64,000 nt of DNA from Isoetes taiwanensis (GCA_021234155.1 JAJEKV010000003.1:27883166-27947165), one strand, 5' to 3'; counted from the first letter of the stretch, positions 20,235-31,454 are shown. Translations and numbers: made by a program. The notes: generated from the letters alone by a model not told the origin.

Positions 20235-21135
20235 TGCCATCATGAGCATCTCCCAACCTCCCGTGTCGTATCTACACAAACTGGTGTATCCGCAAGACAA
20301 GTGGTACATCCAACACAAGTTGGAGATTCCTCAGGGCAGGAGGAGTTTTTCCATTTTCTACCACGGCAACCTGCGACCTCTTCTTCCACCCCCCGAGCTG
20401 CATCGACCTCACCTTGGAGATCATCTGACATAGTGGCTCGAGTTATAGGTGTGCGATTCTCTGAGTGGCTTGCAAGGGCTTGGCGACTCCCGCCACCTCA
20501 ACTCATGTCTCAAAGGCCATTGTCACCATGATGGATAATAACAGGAAAGCAGTTATGTCCTATCTCCAGCAATTGCAAGCCAAGCAATACTCCATGTCTT
20601 TTATGAGGTTCAGGAGTGCAGGGCAACTTTTGAGCATTTTGGGGCTCCAAGGCAAAAGATCAATATTGCTTTCTTTTGATCCTTTCCAGCTAAGCCAGAT
20701 GCCTTACGTGCCCCCTTCTGGTTTGCTATTAAAGATTTTCCTCTAGAGCTACATGATTTCAAGTTTATTTCTGCCATTGCTAATGAGATTGGACTCCATT
20801 TGCACACTCCATAATCAAATGGCATCACCAAGATTTGCGTTGCAAGGCCCATTCATCGTGATTTGCCTCAAACAATTGTTGTCTAGAGCAGGCCCATGTT
20901 CTTTCTGTTTAAGCTGCCTTTGTTGAATTGTCCTAAGCTATCTCTCATGTTTCCTGAAGCCCCTCTCTTTGCTCGATATCGCAGGGTTCACCAACAGGAT
21001 CCTCCATCTGCTCCTCTGGCACTCCATGCTCCTAGATCATCTCCCACCTCAATGGATATCTCTCACATCCCTGCGCCTGTGACTGCCCCCCCTTCTCTTC
21101 CAGTTGCAGCTCCTCCACCTCAGTCTCTGGATCAC
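20235..21135 (+). pseudogene. LINE ORF1-like relic
   Basis: About 20,715-20,890 gives FWFAIKDFPLELHDFKFIS then IANEIGLHLHTP and a KICVARP segment. This resembles the DUF4283-type RNA-binding region (W-x-x-L-P-L-x) of plant LINE ORF1 proteins. The upstream frame MMDNNRKAVMSYLQQLQA and the downstream Pro/Ser-rich stretch (MFFLFKLPLL onward, 20,896-21,186) would fit the remainder. Frames are interrupted by several stops. The family call is moderate only; no LINE RT follows. Confidence 0.4.
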
Positions 21136-21138
21136 CAA

Positions 21139-21855
21139 ATGTTGAGACTGGCCTTGTTAATATGTATAACAAATGCAAGAGTTTAGAAGATGCATGCAGA
21201 GTATCTGATAATAAGTGAGCAAAATTTGGTTTCATGGAATATCATTATTTCTGCATGTGTTCAGCATGGATGTGGCAAAGATTCTCTTGAATTATTTTCA
21301 CAACTCCAAGAAAGTGGCCTGAAACCAAATAAATTCATCCGAGCAAGTATTCTGCATGTGCTACTCCAACTCTTATAGATCAGGGTAAGGTAATGCATGC
21401 CCATATCATTGGCAGTGGTTATGAAACAGAGCTTGTTGTCAAAACTCTCTTTTAACAATGTATGTGTGGAGGCTTGAGGATGCTGATAAAATATTTCGAA
21501 AGATGCCGGAAAGGGATGATGTGTTATGGAATGCCATAATTACAGCAAATGCACAACATGGAAATGGAAACTTGGCTGTTGAACTCTACCAGTAGATGCA
21601 AAAGGAGGGCATTAAACCAAATGAGTTTACTTTTGTTAGTGTCATAGATGCATGTGCATCTTTGGCAGCTATAGAAGAATGAGAATGAGAAGAGGGGATG
21701 GAGGTCCATGCTCAGATACTTGACACTGAATTACATGCAAGTATTCTAATTGGAAATGCAACTTTTATGGAAGTGTGGGAATGTGGAAGATGCTGAGGAG
21801 GTTTTTAACGAAATGCCGAAGCAGAATATTATTGCATGGGCTGTAATGATAGTAC
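21139..21855 (+). pseudogene. PLS-type PPR protein relic
   Basis: Successive pentatricopeptide motifs are readable across frame breaks: LVNMYNKCKSLEDACRV, NLVSWNIIISACVQHG, LKPNKF, GKVMHAHIIGSGYETEL, GLEDADKIFRKMPERD, LWNAIITANAQHGNGN, GIKPNEFTFVSVIDACASLA, VHAQILDTELHASILIGNA. This pattern belongs to plant organellar RNA-processing PPR proteins. In-frame stops (for example near 21,208, 21,376, 21,593 and 21,679) and the missing start and C-terminal domain show it is dead. It lies convergent to the transporter relic on the other strand. Confidence 0.85.
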
Positions 21856-21980
21856 ATTAGCTGCAATTTAACTATCTAAAATAAATTACGAGTCAATACC
21901 AAACTAGACTTCAAATTAGATTGGGAAAGCTTGTTTACCTGTTGTAGAAGGTTACGAAATGATTTATGTAGGAATTACGT

Positions 21981-23411
21981 AGGAGACCATGCATACTCCG
22001 GTGGCCCCTGTAACTGTTAGAACGGTACCTGAGTTGTTTGGCCAAATTGCTGCAATTATGGTACAAAATGCTAGAATGGCAACTGTCGCACTGAGCTGGC
22101 GTGCAAGCTTGTTTTTCTCCTTGTTACCAGGAATCGTGCCGCATTGGGAATTCCATGGTAGGACAGCCCATAGCAAGGTACACTGCACTAATCATCTTTC
22201 ATGAAGAAAACTTGGGTTGGCACTAATCTGATGAATGAATATAGACATATACATGACATTGAGAGATTGAGAATTCCTTGGGGAAGTCCAACCCCAAGCC
22301 AAGTATTCTCAAGAATGTTGCTTTCAGTGGACTTCCCATAATATGCTGCACCAAAGAAGCCTGCAACTCCATATATAAAATATGCTGTACCTGTATTATG
22401 GAGAATACTTAGAATACATCTAAATTCAGAGATCCTCTTAATAAGCACAACCAATCATATTAAGCAGGCTATGCAGCAGGGTTGCAAAGAAAAGACTCTT
22501 ACTGATTGCATTACCTAACTACAAAACTATATCATCGACCATCTGTTGGCAATTGCCACCATCATTTGCTTCTCACTCAATCATTCAATTTCTACAGTTA
22601 TTACCAGCTGGGATGTAGCACATGCAGATCAGATTTGCATGCTTGCGTCATAACGCCAGAGAGAGTTTTAAGTCTACATTGTTTGGCTATTGTTAGGAGT
22701 ATTAGAAAACAACTATGGCTCCGTACCTTCTATAATTTGCAGCACTAGCTGGTAGATCTGATGGTCAAATTACACTACAGGTTGCATGGACTATTCCCTA
22801 TAAACAGGACAAGAGTTTTGAGCTCATCCACTATCAGTCTCCAATGTAATTGTGTCTTCATTTCAGCTCCCATTCTAATTGCAAACCTACATGTTTTATT
22901 GCTTATAATTTATGTCAATGGGAAACCATGTCAAATGCACTGTCTTTGGTTGATAGTAAATGGGAACCTCATGTCTACTTACTCCATTATATGATAAAAA
23001 TGTACAGAACTACCTAAGCCTGATAAATTTGGCGGCATGATGCAAATTTCTTACCAACAGGGATAGGTTCAATACTGTATATGTTACGTAATACGTATTT
23101 TTCGTTTGATACGGCACAAATTTGACGTTTAATACGTCCAAAATACGTCCAAAAAAATTCCCGGCGGCGAGTATAAAATACGAAAAATACCTATTTTTCC
23201 CAAAAATACGTATTTTTGGACTTTATACGTCTGAAAAAATAATTTCATACGTACAGAACCTATCCCTGCTTACCAAGAATTACAGAACGTACTGAATACA
23301 TGGTTATGTTCACCCCAAGTTTCCCAGGGGGCATCTCTGAAAGAAAGGGCATCATCATTGGTTGTGCATAGAATGCAAATCCAAATATTGACACTGCTTG
23401 TGCAATAGAAC
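21981..23411 (-). pseudogene. AAAP/SLC38-type amino-acid transporter, partial multi-exon
   Basis: Three minus-strand exon-like segments in order. A, 23,411-23,293: SIAQAVSIFGFAFYAQ and MPFLSEMPPGKLGVNI, bounded by TGTAG and GTACGT. B, 22,390-22,253: YFIYGVAGFFGAAYYGK, NILENTWLGVGLP and LNLSMS, bounded by ATACAG and GTATAT. C, about 22,180-21,981: LARQLSATVAILAFCTI, then LTVTGATGVCMVSYVIP. These fit membrane segments of the amino-acid/auxin permease family (a P-x-x-x-EM motif in A, a G-x-x-xYG-x-x-x-xxNILxN motif in B). Splice signals look good, so it may have been a working gene. N-terminal and C-terminal exons are not seen. A hAT MITE occupies the A-B intron. Confidence 0.6.
23058..23268. 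mobile_element. hAT-type MITE, 211 bp
   Basis: The terminal inverted repeats CAGGGATAGGTTC / GAACCTATCCCTG are flanked by an exact 8-base duplication CTTACCAA (23,050-23,057 and 23,269-23,276). An 8-bp target duplication and CAGGG ends are typical of the hAT superfamily. The interior is rich in ATACGT and AAATACG words on both strands and has no coding frame. It sits inside an intron of the transporter relic. Confidence 0.9.
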
Positions 23412-23419
23412 CTACATAC

Positions 23420-24348
23420 AAATTCAAAAGGATTAAACGCTGCTTTGCTTATAATCTATCCCTTCATAAACATCAGCTACTTGGTTCTTCTCAGAGTTAA
23501 AGAAGTAGAAGATGCAACATTTATCCTACTATATGTATGATTAGGTTTTTCTATCACTCTCCCACCACGTCAGCAATAGGTATTTTTTCCCCCCTAAACG
23601 TGGGTATCCTCCGCCCCTCCGCCGTTGTGATTTAAAGGCCCCAGCGTTGAAATAATCCGGTGTAATAATCCAGGTAATTATGTAGGATTCTTTTGTTCAG
23701 TTTAATTTACGGCTACAAACAATGACAGAAGATTTTGCAAGCCTTCAAAACTCAGGGTGGAATTGAACGGCGCCTTAACGAGACCAAATCCAACCTCGGC
23801 TGTGTAGATTGCTACAGAATATAGAAGAATCCTGCACAAAGATCAATTCCAACCTCGGCTCTCTAGATTATTACCACATCGTTTAAAGCTGAAGATTTTG
23901 TGCCGAGTTTGAGCTTAAGAATGCTAAAATGCACGAAGAAATTTAATGTGCAGAGTTGCTACTGCTAAATCAGAGCTCTGATTGGACTCGGCGTGGCTCT
24001 GAAGAGCAAATCAATAATTTCTTCGCAGAAACACAGCGGCACAACCCCTCCTTTCTTCGATCCTTTCCAAATCCGACCCTCCGGACTTCCTTCTGAATGC
24101 AAAATAGAAAACCCCTTTCTTTCTCAAGATCCCTAATCCGGCTTCTACTTCTCAAACGCCAGCTATGACGTCAAGGAAAATGGATCTGCATTCTTGTTTT
24201 TCATCCAATCAGAGACTGCCGTGTGGCGATCATTCTAACCGAGAATGAATTCACGCTCTCCATTCTTGCTGCAACCTGCTGTATCCAGTATCTTCGTGAT
24301 TGCTGCACCGTTTTTTTTTTCCTTGACGTCGTGGAAGATCAAGAAGTC
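23420..24348. other. No gene recognised (upstream of the transporter relic)
   Basis: This stretch could hold the transporter's first exons or promoter on the minus strand, but no membrane segment or start is convincing. An 11-base T run lies at about 24,310-24,320. Confidence 0.35.
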
Positions 24349-24457
24349 GATGATTCTTGGCCTGGCAGGGGAGCTGGCCACCGCCAGCAGCCAGTCGCGC
24401 CTACCCGGCGCTCCTGGCTGCTGGCGGTGGCCAGCCCCTGCCAGGCCAAGAATCATC
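24349..24457. other. Long GC-rich hairpin
   Basis: Left arm 24,349-24,394 and right arm 24,414-24,457 pair over 44 bases without a mismatch; the only defect is a 2-base AG bulge in the left arm. The loop is 19 bases. It is far more GC-rich than its surroundings. It may be a small fold-back transposon or a small-RNA precursor; I did not recognise a known plant miRNA in it. Confidence 0.7.
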
Positions 24458-24559
24458 TCCTTCTCGCTCTTCCACATAACGTCTCCAAACGCCATAAAAT
24501 GGAGTTGATTGCATAATATTTCTGCTAAGCTAACACGGAAAAAGAGCCTTCAAGTTTTG

Positions 24560-24830
24560 AGAAACTGGCAGATTCCTTGAGCTTCAACATTCTGTGTTTC
24601 AACCTCCTCCTCTTCCACAATATCTGCTTGGCTACCTGCTTCAAATCCTACGCAACTAATTTACAGTTGAAGCTCTGGTCTAAAATGCAAGGAAACCAAA
24701 TAATCAGGACCCCGCTGCGTATGCCTTCCAGAATCGAATTCCAACCGCAATGCAATAAAAATGCCTCGACTGCTGTATTACAAAGGATAAAAATGGCCCG
24801 ACTGCTGAGATATGCCCTGTTCTGCTGATT
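24560..24830 (-). pseudogene. UDP-glycosyltransferase PSPG-box fragment
   Basis: The minus strand gives AVEAFLLHCGWNSILEGIRS then FPCILDQSFNCKLV. This is the plant secondary product glycosyltransferase box: HCGWNS binds the UDP-sugar and the closing D-Q motif contacts the sugar. The first half of the box (W-x-P-Q) is missing and the frame stops a few codons before it. Acidic sequence (ADIVEEEEVETQ) follows in another frame. Full UGTs are about 450-500 residues; only about 60 remain. Confidence 0.7.
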
Positions 24831-24849
24831 CTTCTCTGTAGAATTCACC

Positions 24850-25870
24850 CTTTCGTTAAACTCGATTTAGAAACGTCAGTTTAGACTTTAATTCCATTAC
24901 CACAGCTAAACTTAAAATCTAACCCTATGTTTTTACCAAATTTCTCCATCCTTGAAACTTTGGACCCATAATCAAATGCAAAATCTGCCATCATAAAGCA
25001 ATCTTCGTCTCGTTCTCATCTTAAGCACTCTACACGAGTGGAATATCCATAGCATAAAACATTGGACTCTCTATGCTACCAACCAAGGAACTTAGTTTTT
25101 GTATGAGGAACTTCAACAATTGACTCAGCCGGGCCATACCCAATCTTCCTCCATAACTAAGGCCTAGATTCCACTATCTCGGTAGTAGTTGAAGGGATAA
25201 ATCAAAAGGCCACACGTGAGCAATGTTATTGTTGCTGTAGATGGAGTCCCAAACCATAAATTTTAGTGATTGAAAACCTTGCTCAGGTGATGGACGAAAA
25301 TTTGCCATCCAGAAAAGAATGAAAAAAACTAATCACTGCAAGTATTCATCTAAAGTTCAACCTATATTAAATGTCATGCTCGAAGCATTTGAAAATCCAT
25401 TTCCTCGAACTTTTAAGCCTGAAACTCATGCAACGCATCTATTGTTCATGCAGATATGTCGTATCTAAGTGGAGTTCAGATCATCTAGACAGCTTCTAAA
25501 GCTTATATGAGGCGCACAGAGCGCCGGCTTCGCCGGCGCCAAATTCTTGTATAAATATGCTGTTCTATTTTCCATCGTCATTCTTTAGATTACCCGACTT
25601 GTCTAATATCGTCCTGAAATATCGTTATTCTGTCTATATCATCTCTTTGAACAATTGAATTTAATAACTCGGTTGTCTCTGTCATCTCGGAGTTACTGGT
25701 CTCACGGCTTGCTTGTCAACTAGTTATACGATCCTTCAACGTTCTAATATTATCCTATGTATTCATTATGTATGTTGAATGGGAATGTTCATATCTGGTT
25801 GAATTGAATCTTACTTTAAAACTTAGACAACGGGTTGTCTGAATTCAATTGACAAGCTGATATCAAGTAT
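24850..25870. other. No gene recognised
   Basis: AT-rich, with frames shorter than 50 codons. The only notable structure is the hairpin at 25,521-25,539. Confidence 0.4.
25521..25539. other. GC palindrome hairpin
   Basis: GCGCCGGC, loop TTC, GCCGGCGC: a perfect 8-bp stem in AT-rich surroundings, followed 10 bases on by TTG. It resembles a Helitron-type terminal hairpin but lacks a following CTRR, so no element is called. Confidence 0.5.
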
Positions 25871-25872
25871 AG

Positions 25873-26277
25873 TTGCCATTTGAGATAGTATTAACATTTA
25901 CGTCCCAGATTCTTACTGATAGTACCTGCATGGACAGATCGCTAATGCCATTTACTAAGCATACTTTGGTGACTCAAATTCTGTCAAGCTTAAAGCTTCC
26001 TTGTATTCTGCTAGATGATTTTTACCAAGGTAATAAGTTTCAGCCATCCAAAGTATTCACGTTGGTGGCCATGCATGCCAATAATGCCACCATCCACAAA
26101 CACATGTATTTCCTAAACCAGATCTCTCAAGACACCAATGCAACTTCTTCCTCCAGTCAACCAGTCAACTTCACCCACTCAAATGAGAGCAGTACATCAC
26201 TATCTAGTGTGAGTAACAAAGACAAAAATGAATGTGTTTGCCACATTCTACAACTCCAATTCCAAGCCCCTTGTTGA
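25873..26277 (+). other. Unrecognised 134-codon frame
   Basis: Open from 25,873 with a first Met and a Ser/Asn-rich C-terminal half (SSSSQ, NESSTSLSSVS). It lies about 60 bases before a PPR scrap on the same strand and could be part of the same decayed gene. No domain seen; it may be chance. Confidence 0.2.
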
Positions 26278-26334
26278 CCATGCAGCAGTAAAATAGAATT
26301 CTTGACAATGCCACTTTAATGGGTCTTCTTTTTT

Positions 26335-26580
26335 GCAGGGGTAGGTCATGCAGCATTTCCTGAAGGAAAGCAGATTTATGCTCAAATAAAGGACATAGGT
26401 TTACATTTAGATGCAAGAATAGGGACCGCCCTTGTCAAATGCATGCAAACTCTAAAACTCTTCAAGATGCAAATTGTTTTCCACAGAAATGCAAGGTATG
26501 TAATGGCGACAGGGTATGATTCATGCATCATGTCTCCTGGGGAAAATGGAGCAAGAAGCTGTGTATGGGAACCATGAAAA
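26335..26580 (+). pseudogene. PPR fragment
   Basis: The frame reads GKQIYAQIKDIGLHLDARIG then TALVKC, an L-type and S-type PPR pair (G-K-x-IHA-x-I ... IGTALV-x-MY). After that the motif decays (MQIVFHRNARYVMAT). About 75 codons remain with no start or C-terminal domain. Confidence 0.65.
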
Positions 26581-26912
26581 GCCTGAAATAATTTCCCTAA
26601 GAACAATGTAGTTCCATGATTTTAGCAAGATTTTGTCGTCAACCGTCAACCGCAACCAGCCTAACTTGCATAGAATATGCTATGCCATGGAAATGTAAAC
26701 TATGAGCCAGGTTGTGGTTCAAAGTCATATAGGACCTGGCTCTAGCTCTGATGCAGTTTAAAAACTTATAAACAAAACTCAATATACTCAAATGATGTTG
26801 GAAACAAATAGAGGGTGTTTTGGTTCTGTTAGTGCAAGCACTTGCTTTGTTTACCATAATCTTCAAGGTACAAAATAGTAGACAGCATCCAATAAGGAGG
26901 ATTCAAATATAG

Positions 26913-27138
26913 AGGATGATAAAGAAGAAATATATTAGTCCAAGCTAAATCTAGTGCATTGCAAACCAAGCTCAAAAACTGCTAGGCTAATGCAAATAAT
27001 TAGCTAATGAGAAACAATGCTTTGACTTTGCTTGTGCAAATACCTGCTTTGTTGTTCTAGCTTTCAAAATATAGGGAATTCAGTGAAAGGGGTTTGGATT
27101 TAATAGCATTATTTGCTGACAAGCACAATAGATGATGC
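26913..27138 (+). repeat. 226-bp sequence repeated at the window end
   Basis: I see no difference from 63,775-64,000 over the whole 226 bases, and the match is cut only by the window edge. The two are 36,862 bases apart. No gene is encoded. It marks the start of another large duplicated block. Confidence 0.9.
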
Positions 27139-27149
27139 TTTGGTTATGT

Positions 27150-27590
27150 CGTATATGTGCTTTGATTAGCATTGAGAATATTAAAGATCACGCCAAAATA
27201 TGCAAGGACGGGAAATCCATTGTATGGATTCGGAGATTGTGTGAACACCATAAAGATTCTAAGGAACACCGAGCTGGCATCCATTGAAGGGCCTGGAGTT
27301 CTGCATTCCTTATTGCCCACAGATGGTCCAAACATACGGCCGCTATTAAGCGCGATCTGTGACCAACCCATATACGTCAACCTGCTAGTTGTTATTATCG
27401 GGGTCAAAGGATATGTGATGTTCCCTTGTCGCAGATGGGTGCAGCGAAAAGGATGTTGCAGAATTCAAGTTCTGGCCTGAACAGGCACATGTGTTTGAGA
27501 AGCTCAAACACTTGTTTCTTTTAGGGCGTAAGCCCGTTGTCTTATTCCCTGAAGGCCAGTACATTCTGTGGCCAGACTAGTTTAACATCT
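27150..27590 (+). pseudogene. Unrecognised coding-like relic
   Basis: A protein-like plus frame (27,172-27,480) runs through IKILRNTELASIEGPGVLHS and LLPTDGPNIRPLLSAICDQP. A neighbouring frame continues with FWPEQAHVFEKLKHLFLLG and KPVVLFPEGQ to a stop near 27,580. Composition and continuity across one shift suggest a real former exon. I do not recognise the family. Confidence 0.35.
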
Positions 27591-27854
27591 GCAGAGGCTA
27601 CAATGGCATTCAAGTTTGTAGAGGACGTAGTATCAAGCTGGTTTCGCATAAAGTCATGATATCAAGTATTCTATTATTTTGGAGTAGCAATTTTGATTGA
27701 TTGTGAAAACATGACTTTGAAGTATGATTTAAGCAACTTCACCATCGGGCCATGGAGGGTAACCCTCCGTGCGCAGCACCTTGTTTTGTTTGGTTTGGAG
27801 AATAAGAGTCTTGAGGTGTTTCAGCAAACTAACGAACTTCCTTTAACATGTGTT

Positions 27855-28115
27855 GCCTTTCTGCCAGATGCAAGATCAGGAAGTTATGATGTGATTATAG
27901 TTGACTCTTCAGATCCTATTAGTATGTTAGTGAAAACATGGATGTTCTAGCATTATGCATACTAGATAATAAGTTGATGTTGTGTGTCTTACAAAAATTT
28001 GTAAATTGCACCAGGTCCAGTACAACAATTTTTTGAGATGCCTTTTTTCCAATCAATGGCAAAAGCTTTGTGCCTAGGAGTATGGTTTGATCTCGAGACA
28101 AACTCTAAGCTCTTT
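27855..28115 (+). pseudogene. Spermidine synthase fragment with intron
   Basis: The first part gives SGSYDVIIVDSSDPI, the D-x-x-DSSDP motif that binds putrescine/decarboxylated AdoMet in spermidine synthases. After an apparent GT-AG intron (27,922-28,014, 93 bases) the frame continues PVQQFFEMPFFQSMAKAL, as in plant SPDS (GPAQxLFExPFFQSxAxAL). The following GGVVCTQ motif is replaced by LGVWFDLE and the frame decays. The enzyme makes spermidine from putrescine; this is a two-exon scrap of about 75 codons. Confidence 0.75.
27922..28014 (+). other. Retained intron in the spermidine synthase relic
   Basis: It begins GTATGT and ends TTGCACCAG, separating DPI from PVQQ with the phase preserved. 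Its presence shows the relic came from genomic DNA rather than from a reverse-transcribed mRNA. Confidence 0.6.
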
Positions 28116-28689
28116 CTAATGTATGCTAGAAGCTGCATTTTCTCTGTAGGTTTCTGAATTTGAGATTTAAGTTCTGGTTCTTTGTAGCCTGACAATGAAA
28201 TCCACATATGTTGCATTGCCACCAACTATTCCTTTTCGCAAATAGCATGCATAAACTACAATGAGATTTGGGCACTCTGTTCATTCCGGAAATCATATGT
28301 ATTCAAAGCATTTAATTATCTATATATAATGAAGCAAAGATACATCCTCCAAAACGACTAAAACACTATGAGTTTTGGCTACTTATGTTGATCCTCCTCC
28401 CTGCCCTCTGCATTCATTCTCTCCTATCAGGGCTTCAAGTGTCAGATTGTAATCTGATCTGTTGCCAAACATGGCATGTAGACTGTCGAGCTCTTTCGCC
28501 GAGTGCTGGGTTCTATCTAGCAATAATAGAACATGTGCTTCTCTTTTCTGTTGGAACAGATGGTAGTTTGCATCGAAATGGGCCTTAAGATCATTGCCTA
28601 TCCATAGATCTATGGTTCTTCAAGGCTGATAAAACTGGCCAAGAAACATCAAAGGATTCAAAGTTTGCTTCATGCCATAGCAAAAAAAG
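28115..28689. other. No gene recognised
   Basis: Decayed sequence, possibly the tail of the spermidine synthase relic (a STYVALP-like word near 28,200). Nothing else is supported. Confidence 0.35.
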
Positions 28690-29050
28690 ACTTATGGGCC
28701 TTTATCCCAGCTCAAACCGAGCTATCTATGCTGAGATCGAACCCTTCTAATAGGATCCAGCTGACCTGATACGGGCCGCGATCTGCTTCAGCCAATTTCC
28801 CTTTAAAACATTAGGTCCAATCGGGTGCTGCCACCTCAGCCCCCTAAACCAAATGGTAAAGCGTTTCTATGAAGGCCCCTTTAATATTTGTTAAAATGTT
28901 CATCTAGCATACGAAACTTTTGCCATTTAAAAATAACCCAACAACGCCCCTAAGCGGTAACGGCCGCTTGGAACATTCTCAGGCCACCCAGTGGCACTTC
29001 CAAGGCCAACTCACAACTACTGCTCCTAGGCGGTCTCCCAGCTCTTGAAA
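28690..29050 (-). repeat. Inverted, diverged Gypsy LTR relative
   Basis: The reverse complement shares ordered words with 88-330 of the window start: GGTGGCCTG then GAATGTTCCAA, TAGGGGCG, TTTCGTATG, and GCTGAGGTGG followed by a TTTAAA..GGAAA run. No internal element domains flank it, so it is probably a solo or truncated LTR. Confidence 0.55.
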
Positions 29051-29079
29051 AAACTGTAATAGAAAAACTGCTAATGCAT

Positions 29080-29420
29080 GTCTTCATTCCTCAATCAATT
29101 TTTTTTGCAAAAACCTGCTAACTCCTACGTGCAATGAGCAACATGCAAGTTCAATGGTCGCAACAGGTCAAAGATAAAGAAATCATGAAGCAGAAAAAAC
29201 TAAAACCAACAGCTCAAAAATATTTATATACCAAATGGCTTGCCCTTGATCTGCAAGTCTAGAGAATATTCTTAGTCCCCTATATTACACCATCGAACAT
29301 GGATTTAAGTGCATCTAGCTTAGATCATACTTCTTCAACATGACCTATGGTTCTAATTCACCCCCAAAAATATTTGCCACATGAAGTTCCTGTAAAGATA
29401 TAGTCCACACATGGAATCTA
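29080..29420 (-). repeat. Dispersed repeat Y, inverted copy
   Basis: The reverse complement matches 16,920-17,260: GTGTGGACTATATCT, GAATTAGAACCATAGG, GAAGAAGTATGATCTAAG, then a T-rich tract and CAACCATTGAACTTGCA. Confidence 0.6.
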
Positions 29421-29816
29421 CTTACGCATGCCAATTCTCACATGGGCAACTATATGTCTCACTATCCAGGTGCATATCAAAGAGTGGCATCAAAATGTAT
29501 ATACAAAGCACAAGCAAGCAAGGCAACTTGACCGGAAATGAAAAAACTTACACAGTTAGCACCGTGTACAAGGAGGTGCCCCAAGACGAGAGTGCATATT
29601 TCTAAGAGTAAGTGCTATTTAGGAATGTATAAATAAATGTCAAGGTTCACTCATTTAACAATTTTAATTGTTGATTTAGCAAGCACTTGATGACTACACA
29701 AATTATATCTTGATCTTCTGATAAAAACCCCATTTAACAAGTGAAGACAAAAAGACGTTCGACTCAGACCATTGAACAGGAAGTTTTTTTTTTTGGGGGG
29801 GGGTGGGCGTAGACGA

Positions 29817-30185
29817 GAAGAACATTCAAAGAAGAAAAAAAAAAAACATTTGTAGTTTACTGCATAAACGTCTCCAACTCACTTCATTTTGCCAGAACCG
29901 CATCAATATCACTATAGGTAACAGCTGTGCTTGGAGCTTTAGTGTGGATAATTATCATATTAAAAATTACAATACAACTTGCAAAATGTCTTGCTCAATT
30001 TTGTGCTGCCAAAAGCACTATCAAGATCATTTCGTAAAAGCATGTAACAGTACTCCAATGATTGAATTGGAAAGGGCCCCGGGGTATCAAAGAAGAAAAA
30101 AGAAAACATTTGCAGTTTACTGCATAAACGTCTCCAACTCACTTCATTTCGCCACAACCACATCAATATCACTACAGATAACAGA
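29817..30185. repeat. Direct repeat, about 97 bp, 260-bp spacing
   Basis: Copies at about 29,826-29,923 and 30,086-30,184 share CATTTGYAGTTTACTGCAT and CTCCAACTCACTTCATTT, then CATCAATATCACTA. No gene is seen. Confidence 0.75.
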
Positions 30186-30565
30186 TTAGTGCATTTTGAT
30201 CCGTTCAAAAGCTATAATCTGTTGCAATCTATCTTTGTAAAAGAGATCATCATCATTTTAGCATCATGTGAAATAAGATGACTTTGTTGCATTATGCTTT
30301 TGATGACCCCAACACCATATGCTTAAGTCGGCCTTAACAAGCACTTGTTTTATGCATGGCAACACCATGCACTTCATACTAGTGCATCAGTTCATAACTC
30401 TGAGTAACAAACGAGTGCATTTTGATCCCTTCAAAAGCTATAGTTTGGTACAATCTGTCTTTGTAAAGAGATCGTCATCGTCTTAGCATCATGTGAAATA
30501 AGATGATTTTGTTGCACTATGCTTATGGTGACCTAAACACACATAACTGGGCCTTTGAAGCCCCT
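30186..30565 (-). pseudogene. Two tandem protease C-terminal scraps
   Basis: Both 30,190-30,330 and 30,412-30,565 match the extreme C-terminus and 3' flank of the protease family (GCATCATGTGAAATAAGATGA, GTTGCA(T/C)TATGCTT). Each is under 160 bases and includes no catalytic residue. They are minus-strand like all other copies in the window. Confidence 0.7.
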
Positions 30566-30764
30566 TGAAATTGGAACTTCAAATTGCCATGAATTCTCAG
30601 GACCACTTAGTAATACATATACCAACTTTTACTTTTGAAACTGCCATTTGCCCCTTTTCTGCCTTAGGGGGACGATTTACATGCAATAGTCATGCAGACT
30701 GGGGTTTTTGAGGTTTTTCTAGTGAGATCCTTGCAAGTGAACGGGTGTGGATCTGGTTCATCTT

Positions 30765-31158
30765 TGTTTACTTTGTATCGGAGAGTGCAAGCTAGAGAGT
30801 TATTTCCTGGGGAGAATTTAGGACAGGAAAAGAGCAAGTTCAGTTATTGGTTGAGCTCTTGCAGAATGATAACTGAGTCTGTGTGCAATGAACAACATGT
30901 AAGTTCAATGGTGGCCTATTAATTTCAATGAAGAAGTCACCTTCTAAATATTCAATTTTGTAAGGCTTGTCCATATAACATCTGGATGCAGTTGCAGCAA
31001 AAAAATGAATGACTTTACAAGATAATTTTTTATGACTTCTCATGTTTGTTGCAAGTGGGTACAATGACTTGAACATCTTGAGGATGTCTGCTTTGTATCA
31101 AAGAGTGCAAGCTAGAGAGCTATTTCCTAGGGAGAATTTAGCACAGGAAAAGAATGAT
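30765..31158. repeat. Direct repeat, about 322-bp spacing
   Basis: The segments at about 30,771-30,838 and 31,093-31,155 share TTTGTATC, GAGTGCAAGCTAGAGAG, TATTTCCT, GGGAGAATTTAG and ACAGGAAAAGA. The second copy is slightly shorter. No family is recognised. Confidence 0.7.
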
Positions 31159-31454
31159 ACTTGAGCGGGTTTTTGGGAATTGGAAGAATAAATGGAGGAA
31201 TTTTCTGGATGACATTGAGTCAGAGCATGTAACGCAGATCTCAAGTGCCATCTTTGCATTTACTTGTATTCACAACTTTCTTCTGAATTAGCTTGATCAA
31301 TGATTCAATTCAACAAATTGAAGGAGAAGCTATATCAAGTGCTAGTCCAAGACATGTGCACGGGAGGCCACTATCTAAGTCTTTGGAATGAGTTATATAT
31401 GTATCTAAACTCATTAGAGTGATTGGAAGAAACAATGTGCAACTATCTTGAAAG

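Noticed and set aside
25521-25555. Helitron 3' end at the 25.5-kb palindrome
   Set aside because: The hairpin is followed by TTCTTG rather than a CTRR end before T, and no start was found.
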